From Bacteroidales bacterium UBA6397 (GTDB lineage: Bacteria; Bacteroidota; Bacteroidia; Bacteroidales; UBA932): a stretch of 28,118 nt of DNA. The stretch spans positions 1 to 28,118 of the forward strand of contig DJQB01000009.1 of NCBI GenBank assembly GCA_002439875.1. Reading direction: 5' to 3'. The position numbers were made by a program, and so were the translations under genes. Numbering within the stretch: the stretch's first letter is position 1; each line of letters begins with the position of its first letter. The notes below the pieces were generated by a model. It saw only the letters and a list, made by a program, of their open reading frames with translations. It searched no databases and was not told the DNA's origin. Below, in pieces: positions 1-5,590 of this stretch.

Positions 1-155
1 CAAGGCCAAAGTCGAGAAGCAGGGATTATAGGTACACAAAATTGAAGAACTCAGAAACATTTATCTTTCGTCTTGAATTTGAGTCTTGCATAAAAATGTA
101 CTCATAAATCATAAAGTCCTGAAAATAAAGCGAAAAACTCTTGCGTAGTTCTATA

Positions 156-181
156 TTTATTAGCACAAATGTGCTAATAAA
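156..181. promoter_or_regulatory. Perfect palindrome, probable operator of the DUF3791/DUF3990 cassette
   Basis: Two perfect 12-nt arms, TTTATTAGCACA and TGTGCTAATAAA, are separated by only AA. The short spacer and the lack of a following T-run argue against a terminator and for a binding site for a dimeric protein. It lies about 50 bp upstream of the -7-like element of the DUF3791-DUF3990 cassette. No HTH protein is encoded in the cassette, so the binder is unknown; it could be a cassette protein or a distant regulator. Confidence 0.6.
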
Positions 182-214
182 TTCAAGGGTATTAGAACAG
201 GCAGAAAGAGTGTA

Positions 215-240
215 TTTGTCGAAAAAATCCTTTATCTTTG
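215..240 (+). promoter_or_regulatory. Bacteroidetes-type promoter for the DUF3791/DUF3990 cassette
   Basis: TATCTTTG at 233-240 matches the Bacteroidetes -7 element TAnnTTTG. A TTTG lies at 215-218, but the 14-bp spacing is shorter than the usual 19-21, so the -33 assignment is weak. Transcription would start about 247, only some 10 nt before the first ATG. Confidence 0.5.
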
Positions 241-256
241 TGAGGTTAGGGAAGCA

Positions 257-526
257 ATGCTAGTCATTGTTTTGGTGATGAATGTTCAAGTAATATTCGG
301 GCTTATGGGATCTACACATGATATTATTGACTATGTAGTGTGTTGCGTTGGCGCTTTTGCCAAACGCTTCATGATGACAAATGCTCAGGCGTATGCGTAT
401 CTGCGAAGATTCAAGGGGATTGATTTTCTTTTGGATTGTTATGCAGCGGAGCATACCCTTTCCATTGATGATGCTGTGGAAGATATTCTGCAAGTCTGTA
501 GGAAACATGGAGGGCGTGTGGTATGA
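257..526 (+). CDS. DUF3791 family protein, first gene of cassette
   Basis: An 89-aa protein. From residue 22 on it has the DUF3791 layout: a helical segment with VGAFAKRFMMTNAQAYAYL, then a short GIDFLLDCYAAEHTLSIDDAVEDIL stretch in two helices (about residues 30-85). DUF3791 proteins are small, all-helical and of unknown biochemical role, and typically sit directly beside DUF3990 genes; an antitoxin or chaperone role is inference. The start is uncertain: ATG 257 gives a hydrophobic N-terminus, while ATG 305 (MGSTHDIID) gives a 73-aa protein closer to the usual family length. There is no Shine-Dalgarno at either. The stop overlaps the next start as ATGA, so the pair is translationally coupled. 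Low G+C compared with the core genes suggests transfer. Confidence 0.75.
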   Translation: MLVIVLVMNVQVIFGLMGSTHDIIDYVVCCVGAFAKRFMMTNAQAYAYLRRFKGIDFLLDCYAAEHTLSIDDAVEDILQVCRKHGGRVV

Positions 527-1005
527 TAACGTTATATCATGGCTCAAATGTCTCGATAGGCACGGTTGATTTATCCTTTTCGCGCAAAGGAAAAGACTTT
601 GGACGGGGCTTTTACTTGAATCCAGACAGCAAGCAAGCCATGGAAATGGCTATGCGTACAACCCAGAGAATGCTGGAGGGGAAACCTACTGTGACTGCAT
701 TCCTTTTTGATGATGCTCTGCTAGAAGAGAATTCACCGTTGAAAGTAAAAGTTTTTAAGGAATATTCAAAAGAATGGGCTGAGTTTGTTTTATTGAACAG
801 GAGTAATACAAGCGCAGTCCCTGCTCATGAATATGATGTTGTCATCGGTCCTATAGCTAATGACACAGTTGGACTTCAGATGCGTAGGTTCATTCAAGGC
901 TACATAAGCATGGAGCGTATGATTGAGGAGTTGCGCTTTAAGAAACCTGCTATACAATATTTCTTTGGAACTGAATCTGCACTTAGATGCTTAAAGAAAA
1001 TTTAA
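523..1005 (+). CDS. DUF3990 protein, probable ADP-ribosyltransferase-fold toxin
   Basis: A 160-aa protein with the DUF3990 pattern. It starts with LYHGS (H6), has GKDFGRGFYLNPDSKQA (Tyr31 in the GFY motif), a central stretch leading to YDVVIGPIANDTVG, and a C-terminal AIQYFFGTESALRCL (Gln145). DUF3990 belongs, to my knowledge, to the ADP-ribosyltransferase superfamily; H6, Y31 and Q145 would be the H-Y-E/Q-like triad, which is inference from motif order. The substrate is unknown; a protein, nucleic acid or small-molecule target are all possible. No signal peptide or membrane segment, so it acts in the cytosol or is exported by an unseen route. Translationally coupled to the upstream DUF3791 gene (4-nt ATGA overlap) and 1 nt from the downstream partner, which fits a toxin-antitoxin-like or modification module. 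Confidence 0.8.
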   Translation: MITLYHGSNVSIGTVDLSFSRKGKDFGRGFYLNPDSKQAMEMAMRTTQRMLEGKPTVTAFLFDDALLEENSPLKVKVFKEYSKEWAEFVLLNRSNTSAVPAHEYDVVIGPIANDTVGLQMRRFIQGYISMERMIEELRFKKPAIQYFFGTESALRCLKKI

Positions 1006-1006
1006 T

Positions 1007-1228
1007 ATGTCGGATGATATTCAATTTCAGGTAGAATGTCTCTCGTCTGAGCTTGTTGAGATGCTGATGCGGAAGTATGGGTGGGGCATAAAGAGGGCTC
1101 TTGATGAATTGTATTCTTCGGAGACATACGGACGTTTATGTAATCCAAAGTGTGGGTTATATTACGAAAGTCCTGTCTATGTGTTCTCTTACCTTCAAAA
1201 TGAAATTGAGACTGGGGTAGTAGGATAA
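1007..1228 (+). CDS. Small DUF3791-like partner protein, third gene of cassette
   Basis: A 73-aa protein beginning one base after the DUF3990 stop. Features are a predicted helical N-terminal half (ELVEMLMRKYGWGIKRALDELYSSETYGRL) and a conserved-looking tail with GLYYESPVYVFSYLQNE. This layout is familiar from the small protein that accompanies DUF3990 in Bacteroidetes and Firmicutes cassettes, often placed in or near DUF3791. No catalytic motif is visible. The role is unknown; with two small partners flanking one putative enzyme, an antitoxin or substrate adaptor is the simplest inference. It ends 3 bases before the end of the convergent DUF1703 gene, and no terminator is visible between them. 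Confidence 0.7.
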   Translation: MSDDIQFQVECLSSELVEMLMRKYGWGIKRALDELYSSETYGRLCNPKCGLYYESPVYVFSYLQNEIETGVVG

Positions 1229-1231
1229 TAG

Positions 1232-2851
1232 CTATTCCTCCACCACCTTCCACGACTCAATCGTGCGGGTCTGGGTGGAGATGTTCACTCCGACCTTGAC
1301 CAGTTCTTTACTGGCCGCTGGGCCTGTCGAAGCGATTGAGGCTGTCTCAAGGCTTTCCGAACCCTCAAACTTGTACGGAATCAGATACCCTTTCTCGTCG
1401 ATCTGCCTGAGCGCCTCGTCCGCAGAGCCGTCCACCTTGAACTCAAAGACATAGACCCGATCCTTGGTCCTGCACACGGCGTCCGCCCGCCCGACCGCGG
1501 ACTTCACCTCGGCCTGGGTGTAGTACCCAAGCAGCGAGAAGATCAGGTAGATGATCGTCTGGAAATGCTTCTCGGACTTGTTCTCCAGATCGTACGGGAT
1601 TCCGGCAAGGTAGGACTGCATGAGCGTCAGCGTTCTGTCGATATCATGTTGGTGCATCGCCGCATAGAATTTGGCCACAAAGCCGCTGCCAGTCATTTCC
1701 CGGTTCCTGTACTGTGACAGCAGTCCTTGAGTGAAGCCGATCTTTACCTCCTTGTTCGGATAGCCCAAAGTGTATAGCTGCAGATCACGGTCATATTCCT
1801 TTATAGTCAGATAGCCTGTCTGATAGAGCATAGGGAGAGCGTTGTCGCTGATTTCCGGTGAGACATCGAAGTCGGATTCCGGAATGAGTGGCATGCTGTC
1901 AAGGGTGGTCTCGTCAAAGCCTGAGTTTCTTAATCTTTCAAGAAGGAAGGTCGGGGTTCCACTTTCAAACCAGTAGCTGCCAAAATCCTGTGCATCCAAT
2001 GACTTGATCAGGCTGAACGGATTGTAGATGTCCTCCGATTGCCTGCTGAAATGGTAGCCGTCATAGTTGTGTTTGAGCTCCTCAAGAGTTTCCTTGTAGG
2101 ATATTCCAAGGCTTTCTGCCATTCTTCTGACAGGTTCCTGCATCTGTGTCTCGATTTCACTTTGTGAGATTCCGCAAATCGCTGAATATTTCGGCATCAT
2201 AGAGATGTTCTGCATATTATTCTGCTCACTGAATATGCTCAATTGGGCGAACTTGGTGATCCCCGTGATGAACACGAACCTAAGGTGCGGATCCAGACTC
2301 TTGATTGGGCTGTAGAAGTTTCTCATTATCTGGCGCATAGGCACCAGCCGCCCCTTGTCGTTCATCACGTCCGGCAGCGGAGCGTCATATTCATCAATGA
2401 TTATGACAGCCTTTTCGCCCGTCTTCTCGACCGCCACTTTTATTAGCCTCTCAAAACGTGCATGTATGTCGTTTTCCGAGAGGTTATTATCCTTTCCGAG
2501 CATGCTTTCATATTCCTCAAGTTTGTAACTCAAGGTGCGAAGCAACTGTCCCTCGTCGCAATGCTTCGCCGTGGACATGTCAAAATGGAACACCGGGTGC
2601 ATGGTCCACTCTTTCTTCAGTTCCCCGGCCCTCAGCCCGTTGAATAGCTATGCCTCTCCCGCGAAGTAACTATGGATCGTGGAAGACAGCAGCGATTTCC
2701 CGAACCTCCGCGGCCTGCTGAGAAACACATACGAATAGTTTGTCGCCAAGTCGTGGACAAACCCCGTTTTGTCTATATAGAGATACCCTCCCTCGACAAT
2801 ATTCCTGAACGTCTGAATCCCGATCGGGTACCTTATCCTTTTCTCCTCCAT
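1232..2851 (-). pseudogene. AAA-ATPase-like / PD-(D/E)XK nuclease protein (DUF1703 type), split by an amber codon
   Basis: Reading from ATG 2851 (MEEKRIRYPIGIQTF) the frame is open for 67 codons, hits TAG at 2648-2650, and continues in the same frame to 1232, about 540 codons in all, the usual family length. Around the stop the text reads SYFAGEA-stop-LFNGLRAGELKKEW, where relatives have an uninterrupted segment, so a single base change (perhaps GAG to TAG) explains it. Visible motifs: Walker A-like SRPRRFGKSL before the stop; Walker B-like VIIIDEYDAPL after it; and a C-terminal nuclease signature with GRADAV and VYVFEFKVDGSADEAL. The family is widespread in Bacteroidetes with unknown function. 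A downstream ATG at 2602 could still give a 456-aa fragment lacking the P-loop. TAG is an ordinary stop here (ileS and lspA end in it), so recoding is unlikely. A SESLETASIASTGPAASK insert near the C-terminus lies over a REP-like sequence. Confidence 0.85.
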
Positions 2852-2878
2852 AACTACTATCCAGTTAATGTCCAAGGT

Positions 2879-2886
2879 CAAAGATA
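2879..2886 (-). promoter_or_regulatory. -7 element for the DUF1703 gene
   Basis: The minus strand reads TATCTTTG, a perfect TAnnTTTG. Transcription would begin about 2872, some 20 nt before ATG 2851, which supports that start over the upstream ATG at 2911. A TTG about 22 bp upstream is a possible -33. Confidence 0.55.
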
Positions 2887-2911
2887 ATGAATATTTTCCA
2901 ATACACGTCAA

Positions 2912-3220
2912 TATCCTCCGCCCCTTATTGCCTTAACGCTCCGGCCCTCTGCCGCCCTGGGTGCAAATGCCCGTCTTTTGCACCCGAAACTCTTCCAATC
3001 ACCTCTTCGGGGTGCGAACTTCCATATACCGCTCCCCAGCCATCATAAATATCCTGTTTCGGGCGCCAGGCTCGCCATTCCGCCCCCGAAAAAAATAACT
3101 ATGCAGAATCAAGTACCCAAAATGGACAAATATGGACCGAACTATCCCCGAAGTTTTTTTATATATTTGCAACGTTACAAAAGAGTGCCCAGCCTGCCGA
3201 CTTTTGGCATCGGAAAACGT
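2912..3220. other. Intergenic region with hairpins, no gene seen
   Basis: Nothing here reads as a convincing protein. It holds the hairpin at 2959-2985 with a nearby related GGGTGCGAA at 3008-3016, a second GC-rich inverted segment about 3057-3091 (TTTCGGG and CCCGAAA arms), and a TATATTTG at 3162-3169 that matches a -7 element without a partner. Confidence 0.45.
2959..2985. repeat. GGGTGCAAA/TTTGCACCC hairpin
   Basis: Perfect 9-bp arms with a 9-nt loop, between the promoter ends of the DUF1703 gene and the zinc-ribbon gene. A partial third copy, GGGGTGCGAA, follows about 20 bases downstream and could pair alternatively with the right arm. No T-run follows on either strand, so it is not a typical terminator; an operator or a degenerate REP-like unit is possible. 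Confidence 0.4.
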
Positions 3221-3228
3221 TAGTTTTG
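3203..3228 (+). promoter_or_regulatory. Promoter-like site upstream of the zinc-ribbon gene
   Basis: TAGTTTTG at 3221-3228 matches TAnnTTTG, with TTTG at 3203-3206 (14-bp spacing, short). A start about 3235 would leave a leader of nearly 90 nt before ATG 3324. It is the only good -7 match before the small-gene run and could drive all of it. Confidence 0.4.
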
Positions 3229-3323
3229 CAGAGTAAAACAGCGGTCAGTGCCATCCTGATGAGTTATCCGCAGATGTTGTTGGTAGCTGACAAATGTTAA
3301 ACGACTAAAGAGACACGACGAAA

Positions 3324-3506
3324 ATGTTAAGAGGTTTTACCAAATTCCGTTGCCCCGACTGCGGCCACATCTTCGAAGCCCCCGACCTCGAAGACAAAGC
3401 CACCGCCCGCACCATGCCCATGCCCTGCCCCCGCTGCGGAGCCAAGAGCTATCCGGCAGGCATTCTAGACAGGTTAAGTATTCTTGTGAACAGAAAGAAA
3501 CATTAA
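3324..3506 (+). CDS. Small zinc-ribbon protein
   Basis: A 60-aa protein with two CxxC knuckles, CPDCGHIF (residues 9-16) and CPRCGAKSY (35-43), that would bind one zinc ion. Between them is a charged linker with PDLEDKATARTMPMP. The N-terminus MLRGFTKFRCPDCGH and the C-terminal PAGILDRLSILVNRKK resemble a family of short Bacteroidales proteins that I recognise by pattern but cannot name. There is no signal peptide. Such ribbons often bind nucleic acids or act as metal-stabilised adaptors; which applies here is unknown. It is the first gene of a plus-strand run of small ORFs ending at the 4454 terminator; the gap to the next ORF is 73 nt. Confidence 0.7.
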   Translation: MLRGFTKFRCPDCGHIFEAPDLEDKATARTMPMPCPRCGAKSYPAGILDRLSILVNRKKH

Positions 3507-3579
3507 AATACAATTGAAATCTCGACTTCTTTAACATTATGTTTATAATTTTTTACAATAATATCAAATACAACTTTTT

Positions 3580-3735
3580 ATGAGTATTAAAAAATCTGGC
3601 GGTCTTGCGAAAGGTGTCACGAAATCTGCTAAGAATTTGACACCCGAGGCTGGTAACACAATTAAAACGATTGTTAACTTTTTTATTGACGTTATTGTTG
3701 CCAGGACTAACAAAAACAATAATGGCACTAAATAG
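3580..3735 (+). CDS. Hypothetical 51-aa basic peptide
   Basis: ATG 3580 opens a 51-codon frame beginning MSIKKSGGLAKGVTKSAKNL and ending TNKNNNGTK. It is rich in lysine, glycine and asparagine, with one hydrophobic stretch, TIVNFFIDVIVA (about residues 31-42). A GG pair occurs at residues 7-8, as in double-glycine leader peptides, but the leader would be far too short for a classical one. No family is recognised. Support comes from clean codon structure and close spacing: 9 nt to the next ORF in a chain of four. It is AT-rich compared with the flanking core genes. Confidence 0.45.
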   Translation: MSIKKSGGLAKGVTKSAKNLTPEAGNTIKTIVNFFIDVIVARTNKNNNGTK

Positions 3736-3744
3736 CACAGAATT

Positions 3745-3861
3745 ATGCACTTTGCGAGTTTCTACAATATGTCTAATTCAGAAGAGAGAAAATGGACGAT
3801 TTCCGTTGATTTTCAATCTAAAGGAGTTTTATATGAGATATTATCACTTTATTATAGTTAA
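3745..3861 (+). CDS. Hypothetical 38-aa peptide
   Basis: ATG 3745 opens 38 codons ending SLYYS; a second ATG at 3769 would give a 30-aa form starting MSNSEERKW. The composition (SEERKWTISVDFQSKGVLYEILSLYYS) looks like real protein and not frame noise, with an amphipathic C-terminal half. It sits 9 nt after the preceding small ORF and 14 nt before the next, which is the main reason to list it. No function can be proposed. Confidence 0.3.
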   Translation: MHFASFYNMSNSEERKWTISVDFQSKGVLYEILSLYYS

Positions 3862-3875
3862 AATTGAATTTGATC

Positions 3876-4046
3876 ATGAACGATATTCAGAAAAATAACA
3901 ACGGCGGTTTGCTTGAGACAGGAATGGTTATAATGAAGGATCCTAATTCTAGCACGGCTGCAAAAGCAGGTGCTGTGGGGATAATAGCCATAGGCGCGAT
4001 TGCGTTGGTGGCAAAAACCACATTGGATGTTATGGGAAAGCACTGA
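3876..4046 (+). CDS. Small single-pass membrane protein, 56 aa
   Basis: I place the start at ATG 3876 (MNDIQKNNNGG), because the frame upstream has only a TTG at 3864. The protein has a polar N-terminus, a GG pair at residues 10-11, then PNSSTAAKAGAVGIIAIGAIALVAKTTLDVM, giving one glycine/alanine-rich membrane segment (about residues 30-49) and a short basic tail. The composition resembles small hydrophobic peptides such as holins, toxins or bacteriocin-like peptides, but no family is recognised. It lies 29 nt before the BNR-repeat gene in the same small-gene run. Confidence 0.5.
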   Translation: MNDIQKNNNGGLLETGMVIMKDPNSSTAAKAGAVGIIAIGAIALVAKTTLDVMGKH

Positions 4047-4075
4047 TGGGGGTGTTTTCTAAATAATGGACATTT

Positions 4076-4423
4076 ATGCCACAATTAGTAACCATCGAAA
4101 ACGAACTTCTGCGTATTAACACTCAGAAGAACAGTATTGAATATTCATCGAACGGGGGCAGGACTTGGGTGACGAGGTTCTGTATGAGTTCGGTGGGGAC
4201 GTTCAGGGATCTGCTGGTGATGGGAACGGATGTGTTCGCGGCCACGTCAAAGGGACTTTATTGGTCACGGAACGGTGGGGCGACCTGGACCACGCGGTAC
4301 AACAATTCCGGGGTGGGTGAGTTCCTCTCGCTGGCGACCGACGGGACAGTGCTGCTGGCGACCACCTCAAAGGGACTGTATGCCTCACGGAACCAAGGGA
4401 TGTCCTGGGAGCGAAGACTGTAG
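4076..4423 (+). CDS. Small BNR-repeat (beta-propeller-like) protein
   Basis: A 115-aa protein built of about two and a half tandem units of some 42 residues. Three BNR/Asp-box-like motifs occur: SSNGGRTW, SRNGGATW and SRNQGMSW, each after a hydrophobic strand; the units share TSKGLYxSRN and VGxF. In longer proteins such boxes form the turns of sialidase-type beta-propellers, but 115 residues is far too short for a complete propeller, so it would have to oligomerise or act as a binding fragment. There is no signal peptide, which argues against an extracellular glycosidase. Short proteins of this kind are seen in Bacteroidales; their role is unknown to me. It is the last gene of the run and is followed within 31 nt by a strong terminator. 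Confidence 0.65.
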   Translation: MPQLVTIENELLRINTQKNSIEYSSNGGRTWVTRFCMSSVGTFRDLLVMGTDVFAATSKGLYWSRNGGATWTTRYNNSGVGEFLSLATDGTVLLATTSKGLYASRNQGMSWERRL

Positions 4424-4453
4424 GAATATTCAGAAAGCGCTATTGTTATGTTG

Positions 4454-4499
4454 GAAGTGTCCGAACGGGAGCAAGCCTTGTTCGGACACTTCTTTTTTT
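4454..4499 (+). terminator. Strong rho-independent terminator after the BNR gene
   Basis: Perfect 13-bp arms GAAGTGTCCGAAC (4454-4466) and GTTCGGACACTTC (4480-4492), a 13-nt loop, and a run of seven T directly after. It closes the small-gene run. Confidence 0.9.
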
Positions 4500-4517
4500 G
4501 CGTTGTGCAAGCGCTTC

Positions 4518-4715
4518 GTAACCATCTGACAAAGCACGACTGTCATCTGTCTCCAACGTGATATAACTTTGCCGAAGAATCAAAGTCATATGCTCACATG
4601 CGAACAAATCGAAGAGATCCAGGCCGCGAGCCTGGAGCAAGGAGAACCGGTCAAGAGGATCCTGGAAGAAAGGGGAATTCACCCAAGCCAGTATTTCTGG
4701 TGGAAACGGACCACG
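4518..4715 (+). mobile_element. IS66 family left-end fragment with tnpA remnant
   Basis: The ORF from ATG 4590 begins MLTCEQIEEIQAASLEQG and runs to GIHPSQYFWWKR, the N-terminal helix-turn-helix pattern of the IS66 accessory protein TnpA (about 40 residues). After WWKR the frame turns into non-protein-like text, so the gene is truncated near 4710. A TAACTTTG -7 element lies at 4564-4571. GTAACC at 4518 is a plausible left inverted-repeat start (IS66 ends begin GTAA), but no right end, TnpB or TnpC is present. The open frame to 4979 is therefore chimeric and should not be read as one protein. Confidence 0.5.
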
Positions 4716-4795
4716 TGCGGATGCATCTTGTGGAGCGGATACAGGAAGGTGCCCCGACGATATCACCCCTTGAATGACGCCGCCTTGTGGATGCC

Positions 4796-4895
4796 ATCGT
4801 GCGGGTCTGTGTGGGGATGTTCGCCCCTACGTTGTCAGGTTCTCTGCCGGACGATGTGTTTGTTCCTGCCGCAGAGCCCTGAGCCTGTCGAAGCG
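4796..4895 (-). pseudogene. Decayed 3' end of a second DUF1703 gene
   Basis: On the minus strand this reads PLRQAQGSAAG, then DNVGANIPTQTRTM, which matches VKVGVNISTQTRTI near the C-terminus of the DUF1703 protein at 1232-2851. At DNA level 4796-4855 aligns with 1260-1319 without obvious gaps, with roughly three of four bases alike, and both copies carry the same CTGrGCCTGTCGAAGCG element at the equivalent place. Only this tail survives; no Walker or nuclease motif is near. It abuts the IS66 fragment, suggesting that insertion and deletion removed the rest. Confidence 0.6.
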
Positions 4896-4950
4896 GCCGA
4901 TGTGTGCCCGAAATTAATCGATATGTATTTTCTTGAGATAGAATTAAATG

Positions 4951-4990
4951 AAGAATCGTCTTTAGTCGAAGCTGGCTAAAGGCGATTCTT
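4951..4990 (-). terminator. Hairpin downstream of rubrerythrin
   Basis: 15-nt arms AAGAATCGTCTTTAG and CTAAAGGCGATTCTT pair with one wobble position around a 10-nt loop. It lies about 45 nt past the rubrerythrin stop on the minus strand. The following minus-strand bases (CATTTAATTCT) are T-rich but not a clean run, so terminator function is likely but not certain. Confidence 0.6.
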
Positions 4991-5035
4991 TAATGTGCTT
5001 TATGTCAGTGGATTATCCTCCACCAGTTTCAGAGG

Positions 5036-5590
5036 CTACTTGCCGAAGTAGCGGGTCAGGAGACCGTAGAAGCCGGCTCCGTGACGGGCCTCGTCCTTGG
5101 CCATCTCGTGTACGGTGTCGTGGATGGCGTCGTAGCCGAGCTGCTTGGCTCTTGTGGCGATTGCTAGTTTGCCTTCGCAGGCGCCGGCCTCTGCCTGGTA
5201 ACGTTTCTCAAGGTTGGTCTTGGTGTCCCAGACAACATCTCCGAGAAGCTCCGCAAACTTGGATGCATGCTCGGCCTCCTCGAAAGCGTACCTCTTGAAA
5301 GCCTCAGCGATCTCAGGATAACCCTCACGCTCGGCTTGACGGCTCATGGCGAGGTACATTCCGACTTCACTGCACTCTCCGTTGAAATGATCCCTCAAGC
5401 CCTGGACAACTTCTTTGTCTTCCACCTGGCCGTCACCGATATGGTGCTCGCAGGCCCACTGCGGCTTGCCACCATCATCCTTTATTTCGACGAACTTGCT
5501 CGCCGGAGCGTGGCACTGTGGGCACTCTGCAGGAGGGTTCTCACCCTCGTAAACATAACCGCAAACCAAACATCTGAATTTCTTTTTCAT
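5036..5590 (-). CDS. Reverse-type rubrerythrin
   Basis: A 184-aa non-haem iron protein that reduces hydrogen peroxide in anaerobes, using electrons from reduced rubredoxin-type centres. The N-terminal rubredoxin-like domain has CLVCGYVYEG (from residue 7) and CPQCH (from residue 23), four cysteines for one Fe. The C-terminal ferritin-like four-helix domain carries the di-iron ligands in ECSEVGMY, FEEAEHASKF, EAGACEGK and DEARHG. The rubredoxin part comes first, opposite to classical rubrerythrin, so this is the reverse type. It is cytosolic. It is monocistronic: its own promoter lies about 200 nt upstream and a hairpin lies downstream. Peroxide or oxygen induction is typical for the family but no operator is recognised here. 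Confidence 0.93.
   Translation of the reverse strand: MKKKFRCLVCGYVYEGENPPAECPQCHAPASKFVEIKDDGGKPQWACEHHIGDGQVEDKEVVQGLRDHFNGECSEVGMYLAMSRQAEREGYPEIAEAFKRYAFEEAEHASKFAELLGDVVWDTKTNLEKRYQAEAGACEGKLAIATRAKQLGYDAIHDTVHEMAKDEARHGAGFYGLLTRYFGK

Larger units (their letters stand above)
1..255. other. Left-edge intergenic stretch
   Basis: No complete gene. Bases 2-31 read as the last nine codons of a possible plus-strand gene (residues KAKVEKQGL, then TAG), but this is too short to identify. The rest is AT-rich and holds the palindrome at 156-181 and the promoter-like site at 233-240, both described separately. Confidence 0.5.

Noticed and set aside
2648..2650. TAG recoding or programmed read-through in DUF1703
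   Set aside because: TAG ends several normal genes here (ileS, lspA, LolA-like), and no unusual context surrounds the codon.
3580..4046. Two-peptide bacteriocin with double-glycine leaders
   Set aside because: Leaders would be only 8-11 residues, and no immunity, peptidase-ABC transporter or leader consensus is seen.
4569..4979. 136-aa open frame treated as one protein
   Set aside because: Only its first part resembles a protein (IS66 TnpA). The rest crosses a minus-strand DUF1703 relic and a terminator hairpin.
5011..5035. TCCTCCACCA beside the rubrerythrin stop matches the start of the DUF1703 3' end at 1235-1250
   Set aside because: Only 10 identical bases, and in the wrong order relative to the relic at 4796-4895, so probably chance.
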